This document shows, in pieces, positions 1 to 5,312 of a stretch of 5,383 nt of DNA. A program made the translations under genes and the position numbers. Source of the stretch: Actinomycetota bacterium (lineage in GTDB: Bacteria > Acidobacteriota > Blastocatellia > Chloracidobacteriales > Chloracidobacteriaceae); assembly GCA_013298335.1 (NCBI GenBank), contig JAAFHI010000309.1, positions 1 through 5,383 on the forward strand. Reading direction: 5' to 3'. The notes below the pieces were generated by a model, which had not been told where the DNA came from, did no database searches, and saw nothing but the letters and a program-made list of their open reading frames with translations. The first letter of the stretch is position 1. Each line of letters begins with the position of its first letter.

Positions 1-4
1 AACG

Positions 5-31
5 CCGTCGCTCCTCCTCCTTCCGCGACGG
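5..31. other. GC-rich stem-loop in the leader region
   Basis: CCGTCGC at 5-11 is the exact reverse complement of GCGACGG at 25-31, giving a 7-bp stem around a 13-nt pyrimidine-rich loop. There is no T-run after it, so it is not a convincing intrinsic terminator. No gene was recognised in positions 1-108. The frame of the downstream kinase is open from the first base of the window, but the translated leader does not look like a conserved domain. The stem may be the tail of an upstream transcription unit or chance in GC-rich DNA. Confidence 0.25.
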
Positions 32-71
32 ACCGCGGGGTTGAATTTCACCCGGAAGGTCGTCAGACTGC

Positions 72-89
72 TTCATCCGGTTCATCCGG
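72..89. repeat. Two tandem copies of the 9-mer TTCATCCGG
   Basis: TTCATCCGG occurs at 72-80 and again at 81-89, followed by AT, so the second copy ends in the palindrome ATCCGGAT (84-91). The first seven bases of the unit equal the TTCATCC heptamer that forms the right outer arm at 3194-3221. With only two copies and a different period (9 rather than 7), a relationship to those arrays is possible but weak. Confidence 0.35.
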
Positions 90-150
90 ATTTGCAAGAC
101 GTCCGGCGGTGCTCCCCGCGCCAAATCTGAGTCAATCCTCGATCATCGAG

Positions 151-1653
151 ATGCCCTCGATCATTCCAGCCGAGACCAGCGCGTTTCAACGTCAGCTCGC
201 CACCGATTTGGAACGACCTTCCATCCGCCGTTCGCTGTTCGCCCGCGTCCACCGTGCCTACCGCACGTTCGTCGTCATCTGGGTCCTCGGCGGGTTTGCG
301 CTCGCCGTCTACCGCGACCTCCGCAAATCGAAGCGCGAGGGATCGGCCACGCCCGAAACGCCGCTCGACGCGGCCCAGTTGCGTCGCGAGGCGATCCGGC
401 TGCGCGACCGGCTGACCCGTCTCGGCCCGACCTTCATCAAAATCGGACAGGCGCTCGCCACCCGCGCCGACCTGTTGCCGGTGCCGTTCATCGAGGAACT
501 CGGGAAATTGCAGAACCGTGTTCCGGCGTTTCCGACCGCCGAGGCGTTCCGCATCGTCGAGCGCGAACTCGGCCAGCCGGTCCGCGAGGTGTTCGCGGAA
601 ATCGACGACGCGCCGGTGGCGGCGGCGAGTCTCGGCCAGGTGTACCGCGCGACGCTGCCGAACGGCTTTGAAGTGGCGGTCAAGATTCAGCGCCCGAACC
701 TGCGCGAACGCATCGAGGAAGACATCTTCATCCTGCGGCGCATCGCCGGCTGGATGGTCCGGTCGGAGCGGTTTTTCAAGGGCAACGACTGGGTCGGGAT
801 GATCGACGAGTTCGAGCGGGTGATCCATGAAGAAATGGATTACCGCAACGAGGCCCGCAACGCCGAACGCTTCGCCGAAAACTTCAGCGACTGGCCGCGC
901 GTGCATGTGCCCTCGATCGTCTGGGAATTCACCACGTCGCGGGTGCTCACGATGGAGTTTCTGCGCGGTATCCGGGTGACCGACCTCGACGGACTGGCGG
1001 AGGCGGGGGTGGATACGCAGTCGGCCAACGAACTGATGTACCGCGCCTACTTCAAGCAACTGCTCGAAGACGGCTTCTTCCACGCCGACCCGCATCCCGG
1101 CAACATCCTCATCCTGAATGACGGACGGCTGGCGTTCTTCGATTTCGGGATGGTCGGACGCATCACCCCGAAACTCCAGAACCAGATGGTGAGCGCGTTC
1201 TTCCACATGCTCGACCGGGATTACGACGGCATCGTGCAGGACCTCATCAGCCTCGAATTCCTTTCGCCCACGGTCGATCTCGAAGAATTCACCGCCGTGG
1301 TGGCCGACCTCTTCCGCCGGAAGCTCGACGTCAACCTCGCGCAGGTCCGGTTCAAGGACCTGACCTACGATCTGGGCGAAATCGTCTACCGCTATCCGTT
1401 TTCGACGCCCGCCTCGTTCACCTTCATCATCCGCGCGCTGATGACCCTCGAAGGCATCAGCATCACGATGAACCCCGACTTCAACTTTCTGGAAGTCGCC
1501 AAGCCCTACGCCCGCGAATTTCTCTTCCGCCGCGAAAGCGCGCACCTGCGCGAGAAGGTCTGGGAAAGCCTCCACGACGCCAAATCCGGCAAACTCAACT
1601 GGAGCCGCCTGCTCAACCTCGCCCGGACCGCGATTTCGCTCTACTTCGCGTGA
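151..1653 (+). CDS. AarF/UbiB-family ABC1 kinase-like protein
   Basis: Atypical protein-kinase-like ATPase of the ABC1/UbiB/ADCK family. Members support ubiquinone or other isoprenoid-lipid metabolism, usually at a membrane; the substrate here is unknown. Residues are numbered from the ATG at 151 (500 aa). A hydrophobic stretch lies at about 39-55. The family KxGQ signature reads KIGQ (97-100) in a GPTFIKIGQALATR context. The alanine-rich nucleotide loop AAASLGQVY (157-165) and the ATP-binding lysine K178 in VAVKIQRP follow. The catalytic block is HADPHPGN (311-318), and the metal-binding DFG is 331-333. All key residues are present. The paired C-terminal membrane helices of E. coli UbiB are not evident. 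The IWVLGGFALAVYRD stretch and the PFSTPASF...LMTLEGI tail recall the cyanobacterial/plastid ABC1K branch, so ubiB is not assigned. The frame is open upstream and a GTG at 109 is also possible; neither start has a clear Shine-Dalgarno, and ATG was preferred. The family call is firm; the start is uncertain. Confidence 0.93.
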   Translation: MPSIIPAETSAFQRQLATDLERPSIRRSLFARVHRAYRTFVVIWVLGGFALAVYRDLRKSKREGSATPETPLDAAQLRREAIRLRDRLTRLGPTFIKIGQALATRADLLPVPFIEELGKLQNRVPAFPTAEAFRIVERELGQPVREVFAEIDDAPVAAASLGQVYRATLPNGFEVAVKIQRPNLRERIEEDIFILRRIAGWMVRSERFFKGNDWVGMIDEFERVIHEEMDYRNEARNAERFAENFSDWPRVHVPSIVWEFTTSRVLTMEFLRGIRVTDLDGLAEAGVDTQSANELMYRAYFKQLLEDGFFHADPHPGNILILNDGRLAFFDFGMVGRITPKLQNQMVSAFFHMLDRDYDGIVQDLISLEFLSPTVDLEEFTAVVADLFRRKLDVNLAQVRFKDLTYDLGEIVYRYPFSTPASFTFIIRALMTLEGISITMNPDFNFLEVAKPYAREFLFRRESAHLREKVWESLHDAKSGKLNWSRLLNLARTAISLYFA

Positions 1654-1658
1654 ATCCA

Positions 1659-1698
1659 GACCGGGAGGCAAGGAGACCGGGAGGCAAGGAGACCGGGA
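1659..1698 (+). repeat. Left octamer array (GACCGGGA/GGCAAGGA)
   Basis: Five 8-bp units alternate GACCGGGA, GGCAAGGA, GACCGGGA, GGCAAGGA, GACCGGGA, so the perfect period is 16 bp. The array starts 5 nt after the kinase stop codon and ends just before the start of the four-helix-bundle gene. The reverse complement of 1659-1682 matches 2172-2195 at 22 of 24 positions, making the two arrays an inverted pair around that gene. One unit junction creates AAGGAG, a Shine-Dalgarno-like sequence. Confidence 0.9.
1686..1691 (+). promoter_or_regulatory. Ribosome binding site formed by the repeat array
   Basis: AAGGAG lies 10 nt upstream of the TTG at 1702. It arises at the junction of a GGCAAGGA unit with the next GACCGGGA unit, so the repeat itself supplies the translation signal. 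It is the feature that decides the start of the four-helix-bundle gene. The same word also occurs one 16-bp period upstream, at 1670-1675. Confidence 0.5.
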
Positions 1699-1701
1699 GA
1701 T

Positions 1702-2109
1702 TTGGCGGAAAAGAAGAAGATACTGACGCACCGGGATGTGGAGGTGTATCGAAAGGCATTCGAGGCGGGAATGCAGATTTTTTCGGTTTCGACGCAATTC
1801 CCCAAAGAAGAAGTTTATTCGTTGACCGATCAGGTCCGGCGGTCTTCCCGGTCAGTGTGCGCCAATTTCGCCGAGGCCTGGCGTAAACGGCGGTACGCGG
1901 CGGCGTTCGTTGCCAAATTGTCGGATTGTGAAGGCGAGGCCGCGGAAACTCAGGTCTGGATTGAATTTGCGGTGAAGTGCGGTTACCTGAGCGCCGAAAT
2001 CGGACGTCAGCTTTACAAGGATTACGATGAAATCATCCGGATGCTGGTTTCGATGATCAACCGCCCGGAAATCTGGCTGCTTCAGAACAAAAAAGACGGA
2101 CCTTCCTGA
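1702..2109 (+). CDS. Four-helix-bundle protein, S23/IVP family
   Basis: A 135-aa protein of the four-helix-bundle family first known from intervening sequences of 23S rRNA (TIGR02436 type). The family is structurally related to Avd, the accessory protein of diversity-generating retroelements. Its biochemical function is not established. Predicted helices: about 11-32; 37-60, with QVRRSSRSVCANFAEAW; 61-91, with RKRRY, KLSD and ETQVWIEFAVKCGYL; and 97-121. The SVCANFAEAWRKRR block is the diagnostic core, and the RKRR patch (61-64) makes a nucleic-acid-binding role conceivable. TTG is the only plausible start between the kinase stop and helix 1; GTG codons at 1738 and 1744 would cut into that helix. 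The gene is in the same frame as the kinase, separated by its single TGA. Hand-counted GC over 1741-2100 is about 53%, below lines sampled in neighbouring genes. There is no rRNA and no reverse transcriptase nearby, so neither classical context applies. The family call is firm. Confidence 0.88.
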   Translation: MAEKKKILTHRDVEVYRKAFEAGMQIFSVSTQFPKEEVYSLTDQVRRSSRSVCANFAEAWRKRRYAAAFVAKLSDCEGEAAETQVWIEFAVKCGYLSAEIGRQLYKDYDEIIRMLVSMINRPEIWLLQNKKDGPS

Positions 2110-2116
2110 TTTCGTT

Positions 2117-2196
2117 CCCTGTCTCCCTGTCTCCCTGTCTCCCTGTCTCCCTGTCTCCCTGTCTCCCTGTCTCCCGGTCTCCTTGTCTCCCGGCCT
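2117..2196 (-). repeat. Right octamer array (CCCTGTCT)
   Basis: Seven perfect CCCTGTCT units (2117-2172) are followed by three variants: CCCGGTCT, CCTTGTCT and CCCGGCCT. The array starts 7 nt after the four-helix-bundle stop codon. Only the variant, gene-distal end mirrors the left array; the seven identical units have no counterpart there, so this arm seems to have expanded on its gene-proximal side. On the minus strand the units read AGACAGGG, giving GGG runs every 8 bp, which fits the G-quadruplex pattern with 5-nt loops. Confidence 0.95.
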
Positions 2197-2214
2197 GCTC
2201 CCGTCCCGCCGTGG

Positions 2215-2244
2215 TTGACACCGCCGAAAGCCGCCGACCATGAT
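2215..2244 (+). promoter_or_regulatory. Candidate sigma-70-type promoter for the ABC ATPase gene
   Basis: A perfect TTGACA (-35) at 2215-2220 is followed after 18 nt by CATGAT at 2239-2244, which matches the TATAAT consensus at four of six positions. Transcription would begin near 2251, leaving a leader of about 30 nt with the ribosome binding site inside it. The site lies just after the right octamer array. The -10 is imperfect and the spacer 1 nt longer than ideal, so this is tentative. Confidence 0.4.
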
Positions 2245-2267
2245 GGCCGTTCGCGCACTTTCGTTCC

Positions 2268-2271
2268 GGAG
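2268..2271 (+). promoter_or_regulatory. Ribosome binding site of the ABC ATPase gene
   Basis: GGAG lies 8 nt upstream of the TTG at 2280. An in-frame TGA at 2241-2243 rules out earlier starts, and no other start codon occurs between it and 2280. The TTG call is therefore well supported. Confidence 0.6.
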
Positions 2272-2279
2272 CCCCTCGT

Positions 2280-3038
2280 TTGTCTGACGCCATTCAGGTT
2301 CGAAACCTCAGTAAAACCTTCAAACGCTATCCGCCGCGCAAGCACCGGACGCTCAAGGAAGCGGTGCTGAACGGCGAAATTTTCCGTTCCTCGACCGAGG
2401 CGAAGTTCATCGAGGCCCTGCGGGACGTGAATTTCTCCGTTCCGGCGGGCACGACCTTCGGTATCGTCGGGCGCAACGGGGCCGGCAAAAGCACCCTGCT
2501 GAAAATTCTGTGCGGCATCCACAAACCGACGACCGGCAGCATCGCCGTCGGCGGACGGCTCGCGCTTCTGAGTCTCGGCCTCGGCTTTCACGGCGAATTT
2601 TCCGGTCGGGAAAACATCTTCATCAACGGCCTCGTGCTCGGACTGACGCCGCGCCAGCTCCGCGCCCGGTTCGACGAAATCGTGGCCTTCGCCGAACTCG
2701 AAGAATTCATCGACGCGCCGATGCGGACCTACTCCTCCGGCATGCAGATGCGGCTCGCCTTTTCGGTCGCCATCAACATCGCGCCGGACATTCTGCTCGT
2801 CGATGAAATCCTGGCCGTCGGCGATCAGGCGTTTTCCCGCAAGTGCATCGACAGTCTCAACGACTTCAAGCGCCGGGGCGGGACGATCCTGCTCGTGACG
2901 CACGATCTCGCGACCGTCCGGGGATGGTGCGATCAGGCGCTCTGGCTCGACCACGGCACGGTCACGGCCATCGGGCGTCCCGAGGACGTCCTCGCCCAGT
3001 ACGACGACTCCTTCGCCGAAGTACCGGCAACCGTCTGA
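2280..3038 (+). CDS. Polysaccharide-export ABC transporter, ATP-binding protein (Wzt/TagH/KpsT type)
   Basis: Nucleotide-binding subunit (252 aa) of an ABC-2 type exporter moving a lipid-linked polysaccharide or teichoic-acid-like polymer across the inner membrane. Domains in order: N-terminal strand VRNLSKTF; long insertion of about 20-45 typical of this subfamily; Walker A GRNGAGKST (64-72); LSLGLGFHGEFSGRENI (98-112), a hallmark of Wzt/TagH proteins; signature SSGMQ (152-156); Walker B ILLVDE (171-176); D-loop near 181; and the switch histidine H208 in VTHD. All catalytic residues are intact. The chain stops soon after the ATPase core, so it lacks the C-terminal glycan-binding domain of Wzt proteins that recognise a chain terminator. 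No membrane partner (Wzm-like permease) lies in the window, although it usually sits just upstream of the ATPase. The glycosyltransferase follows about 190 bp downstream, supporting a role in surface glycan export. The family call is firm; the exported polymer is unknown. Confidence 0.93.
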   Translation: MSDAIQVRNLSKTFKRYPPRKHRTLKEAVLNGEIFRSSTEAKFIEALRDVNFSVPAGTTFGIVGRNGAGKSTLLKILCGIHKPTTGSIAVGGRLALLSLGLGFHGEFSGRENIFINGLVLGLTPRQLRARFDEIVAFAELEEFIDAPMRTYSSGMQMRLAFSVAINIAPDILLVDEILAVGDQAFSRKCIDSLNDFKRRGGTILLVTHDLATVRGWCDQALWLDHGTVTAIGRPEDVLAQYDDSFAEVPATV

Positions 3039-3039
3039 A

Positions 3040-3070
3040 AAAGGATGAAGGATGAGGGATGAAGGATGAA
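3040..3070 (+). repeat. Left outer arm: GGATGAA heptamer array
   Basis: Four 7-bp units at 3043-3070 end in A, G, A, A respectively (GGATGA plus that base) and are preceded by AAA. The 31-bp segment is the perfect reverse complement of 3194-3224. It begins 1 nt after the ATPase stop codon. Confidence 0.95.
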
Positions 3071-3075
3071 AGATA

Positions 3076-3106
3076 GTTTTGAGTTCTGAATTTTGAGTTT
3101 TGAGTT
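3076..3106 (+). repeat. Left inner arm: GAGTTTT heptamer array
   Basis: After GTTTT, the units are GAGTTCT, GAATTTT, GAGTTTT and a partial GAGTT. The segment pairs with 3149-3179 at 29 of 31 positions. It is AT-rich, in sharp contrast with the flanking genes. Confidence 0.9.
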
Positions 3107-3148
3107 TCGTTCGGAAGGTATCGAAGGTTGAATCAGAAAGATTCTGCG

Positions 3149-3179
3149 AACTCAAAACTGAAAACTCAGAACTCAAAAC
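3149..3179 (-). repeat. Right inner arm: inverted GAGTTTT heptamer array
   Basis: This is the inverted partner of 3076-3106. Read on the minus strand it begins GTTTT then GAGTTCT, so the CT-ending variant unit occupies the same outermost position as in the left arm. Two mismatches break an otherwise perfect pairing. Confidence 0.9.
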
Positions 3180-3193
3180 GGCTTTTTCTCCTG

Positions 3194-3224
3194 TTCATCC
3201 TTCATCCCTCATCCTTCATCCTTT
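3194..3224 (-). repeat. Right outer arm: inverted GGATGAA heptamer array
   Basis: TTCATCC-type units at 3194-3221 plus TTT are the exact reverse complement of 3040-3070, including the position of the single G-ending variant. The arm ends 3 nt before the glycosyltransferase ATG, so it takes the place where a ribosome binding site would be expected. Confidence 0.95.
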
Positions 3225-3227
3225 CCT

Positions 3228-5312
3228 ATGAAGTCTCTCCTCTGGTTTTACCTGCAAAATCCGGGAAATCTGTGGTCGGCGTCGCGCCGGGCGGTCGCGC
3301 TCTGGCGGAGCGGCGACATGACGGCGCTCCAGCGTCGGCTGGCGCAGCGCGCGGATGAAGAAGCCGCCTTCGCCGATTTTCGAAAAGGCCGGGCGACGAC
3401 CGCATCACCGCCGCCGTCGAACGGGGGCGTGGGGCCGCTGCTCGGGTACTACGCCCGCTATCCGGACCGGCTGGTCCGCGCGGCGGGAACGGGTTTCAAA
3501 CTCTGGCGGACGGGCGGGACCACCGCCGTGCAGGCGCATTTCCGGCGGCGCGCGAAGGAGGAATCCACCGGCGCGGAGCAGAAATCGGCCTACGGGCGGT
3601 GGGTGGAGCGGCACGACACACTGACCGACGCCGACCGCGCGGCGATCCGCCGGCGCATCGCGCAGCTTCCAGCGAAACCGCTGATTTCAGTGGTGATGCC
3701 GGTTTACAACGTGGATGAACGGTGGCTCCGCGCGGCCATCGAGTCGGTTCAGGGGCAGCTTTACGACCACTGGGAACTCTGCATCGCCGACGACTGTTCG
3801 CCGAAACGGCACATCCGGAAGGTCCTGACGACATACGCCAAGGCCGATCCGCGCATCAAGGTCGTCTTTCGCGAGACCAACGGCCACATCTCGGCGGCGT
3901 CGAATTCGGCGCTCGAACTCGCGACCGGGACGTTCGTCGCGCTGCTCGATCACGACGACGTCCTGCCGGAACACTCGCTCTATCTGGTCGCCGAGGAACT
4001 CGCGGCGCACCCCGACGCCGACCTCGTCTACAGCGACGAGGACAAAATCGACCCGGAGGGCGTCCGGTCCGATCCGCACTTCAAACCCGACTGGAGTCCG
4101 GAACTCTTTTATTCGTACAACTTTATCTCGCATCTCGGGGTGTATCGCACGTCGGTGCTGCGCGAGATCGGCGGCTTCCGCGAAGGATTCGAGGGCAGCC
4201 AGGACTACGATCTGGCGCTGCGGGTGGTCGAGCGCGTTCCGGCGTCGCACATCCGGCACATTCCGCGCGTGCTCTATCACTGGCGGATCATCCCCGGCTC
4301 GGTCGCGCTGCACGGCGAGGAAAAGAACTACGCCCACGACGCGGCCCGGCGGGCGCTCGCGGAGCATTTCGTCCGCACCGGTGTGCCGGTCGAGGTCACG
4401 ACCTCGGTCGCCAGCTTTCACCGGGTCGTCTTTCAGCCGCCCGCGCCGCGTCCGCTGGTCAGCATCATCATCGGCACGCGCGATCAGGTCCGGCTGCTCC
4501 GGCAGGCGGTCGAAGGCATCCTCCGCGAGACCGATTACCCCGACGTCGAGATCATCATCGTCAACAACCAGAGCCGCGAGCCGGAGACCTACGCCTATTT
4601 CGCGGCGCTGAAGAAAGAGCCGAAAGTCCGCGTACTGGACTACGACGCGCCCTTCAACTTCTCGGCCATCAACAACATGGCGGCGGCGGCGGCGAGCGGC
4701 GAGGTTCTCCTGCTGCTCAACAACGACATCAAGATCATTCACCCCGAATGGCTCACCGAGATGGTCAGCCACGTCGTCCGGCCCGACATCGGCGCGGTGG
4801 GGGCGAAGTTGTACTACGAAAACGAGACGCTCCAGCACGCCGGGGTGATTCTCGGCATCGGCGGCGTCGCCGGTCACGCGTTTCGCTTCTGGGACAAGCA
4901 GCGGCTCGGCTACTTCTCGCGTACCCACGTCGTCCAGAATCTGGCGGCGGTAACCGGGGCCTGCCTCGCGGTACGGCGGGAGGTATTCGAGGAAGTCGGC
5001 GGCCTGAGCGCGAAGGATCTGCCGATTGCGTTCAACGACGTGGATTTCTGCCTCAAGATTTTCGAACGCGGCTACCGCCTCGTCTGGACGCCCTTCGCCG
5101 AGTTGTACCATCTGGAATCGGTATCGCGCGGCTCGGACGAAACGCCCGAACGGCGACCGGCGTTCATCCGGGAGCAGGAGTACATGAAAAGCCGCTGGGG
5201 CCACATCCTCTATCGCGACCCCTACTACAACCCGAATCTTTCGCTCATCACCGAGGATTTCACCTTCGCCGACCCGCCACGGGTGGGGAAACCGTGGGAG
5301 AGCGAAGGATGA
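3228..5312 (+). CDS. Tandem-domain GT2 glycosyltransferase (RfbC-like)
   Basis: A 694-aa protein with two GT-A fold family 2 domains, expected to add sugars to a surface polysaccharide at the cytoplasmic face of the membrane. The N-terminus (4-45 and 71-112) holds two copies of a helical LL..Y...P..L...LWR.G motif. Domain 1 (about 151-400) has ISVVMPVYN (153-161), nucleotide-binding ADDCS (187-191), the metal-binding region DHDD (241-244), SDEDKID (269-275), the acceptor/catalytic block GSQDYDLALR (323-332) and LYHWR (349-353). Domain 2 (about 408-690) has SIIIGTRDQ (412-420), VNNQSRE (445-451), NND in the DxD position (498-500) and FNDVDFCLK (602-610). Both look intact. The pairing recalls Myxococcus xanthus RfbC, an O-antigen protein whose locus also encodes an ABC transporter, matching the ATPase upstream. 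No membrane helices are seen. The ATG at 3228 lacks a ribosome binding site; ATG 3318 has GGAG 7 nt upstream but would remove most of the first N-terminal copy. The stop codon lies within a heptamer repeat. Donor and acceptor are unknown. Confidence 0.92.
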   Translation: MKSLLWFYLQNPGNLWSASRRAVALWRSGDMTALQRRLAQRADEEAAFADFRKGRATTASPPPSNGGVGPLLGYYARYPDRLVRAAGTGFKLWRTGGTTAVQAHFRRRAKEESTGAEQKSAYGRWVERHDTLTDADRAAIRRRIAQLPAKPLISVVMPVYNVDERWLRAAIESVQGQLYDHWELCIADDCSPKRHIRKVLTTYAKADPRIKVVFRETNGHISAASNSALELATGTFVALLDHDDVLPEHSLYLVAEELAAHPDADLVYSDEDKIDPEGVRSDPHFKPDWSPELFYSYNFISHLGVYRTSVLREIGGFREGFEGSQDYDLALRVVERVPASHIRHIPRVLYHWRIIPGSVALHGEEKNYAHDAARRALAEHFVRTGVPVEVTTSVASFHRVVFQPPAPRPLVSIIIGTRDQVRLLRQAVEGILRETDYPDVEIIIVNNQSREPETYAYFAALKKEPKVRVLDYDAPFNFSAINNMAAAAASGEVLLLLNNDIKIIHPEWLTEMVSHVVRPDIGAVGAKLYYENETLQHAGVILGIGGVAGHAFRFWDKQRLGYFSRTHVVQNLAAVTGACLAVRREVFEEVGGLSAKDLPIAFNDVDFCLKIFERGYRLVWTPFAELYHLESVSRGSDETPERRPAFIREQEYMKSRWGHILYRDPYYNPNLSLITEDFTFADPPRVGKPWESEG

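Larger units (their letters stand above)
1659..2196. mobile_element. Candidate element: four-helix-bundle gene between inverted octamer arrays
   Basis: One small gene is enclosed by two arrays of 8-bp repeats in opposite orientation, the whole being about 540 bp. The outermost units match as an inverted repeat (22 of 24), like terminal inverted repeats. The enclosed gene is clearly less GC-rich than the flanking genes. No transposase, integrase or obvious target-site duplication is visible, so this is not a recognised insertion sequence. If it moves, it would need activity supplied in trans or an unknown mechanism. The alternative is a chromosomal gene whose flanks have accumulated repeats. 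The arrangement is seen directly; mobility is inferred. Confidence 0.4.
3076..3187 (+). terminator. Possible terminator or attenuator hairpin between the ATPase and glycosyltransferase genes
   Basis: The inner arms form a long stem (29 of 31 paired) around a 42-nt loop, followed after GGC by five T residues at 3183-3187. A stem followed by a U-run resembles intrinsic termination. However, the stem is AT-rich, the loop is large and the T-run is short, so the resemblance may be a by-product of the repeat structure. Confidence 0.25.
3040..3224. other. Gene-less nested inverted heptamer-repeat element
   Basis: This 185-bp block occupies almost the whole gap between the ATPase and the glycosyltransferase. 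Outer arms of GGATGAA-type heptamers pair perfectly over 31 bp. Inner arms of GAGTTTT-type heptamers pair at 29 of 31 positions. Five bases separate the arms on the left and 14 on the right. The 42-bp core (3107-3148) has no credible ORF; it holds a GAAGGT direct repeat (3114-3119, 3123-3128) and a small CAGAA/TTCTG hairpin (3134-3146). A transcript across it could form one very long hairpin. It resembles a MITE-like or REP-like element, but I recognise no described family. The structure is seen directly; mobility is inferred. Confidence 0.6.

Noticed and set aside
82..1797. Long minus-strand ORF opposite the ABC1 kinase (571 codons)
   Set aside because: It is the antisense shadow of a clearly conserved gene in GC-rich DNA. 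Its translation shows no domain and is rich in R, E, D and H, as expected for such shadows.
1702..2109. Diversity-generating retroelement accessory gene (avd) or a 23S rRNA intervening sequence
   Set aside because: The protein family fits both contexts, but no reverse transcriptase, template/variable repeat pair or rRNA sequence flanks it in this window.
1659..2196. CRISPR array
   Set aside because: The repeats are only 8 bp and are directly adjacent without unique spacers, and no cas gene is present. The same holds for the heptamer arrays.
1659..2196. Classical insertion sequence
   Set aside because: The enclosed 135-aa protein has no transposase motif such as DDE or HUH, and no target-site duplication was found at the array edges.
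2082..3176. Minus-strand ORF spanning the octamer array, ATPase gene and heptamer arrays
   Set aside because: Its ends are low-complexity peptides produced by translating 7- and 8-bp repeats (for example GRQGDRET), and its middle is antisense to the ATPase. Spurious proteins of this kind are expected from such arrays.
3128..3358. Small + strand ORF across the right arms into the glycosyltransferase
   Set aside because: Its N-terminal half is translated heptamer repeat (HPSSFIL-like) and its C-terminal half is out of frame with the conserved glycosyltransferase.
3687..5204. Minus-strand ORF of 505 codons and overlapping + strand ORF of 534 codons (3722-5326) within the glycosyltransferase
   Set aside because: Both overlap an intact GT2 protein with all motifs in place, and neither shows a recognisable domain.
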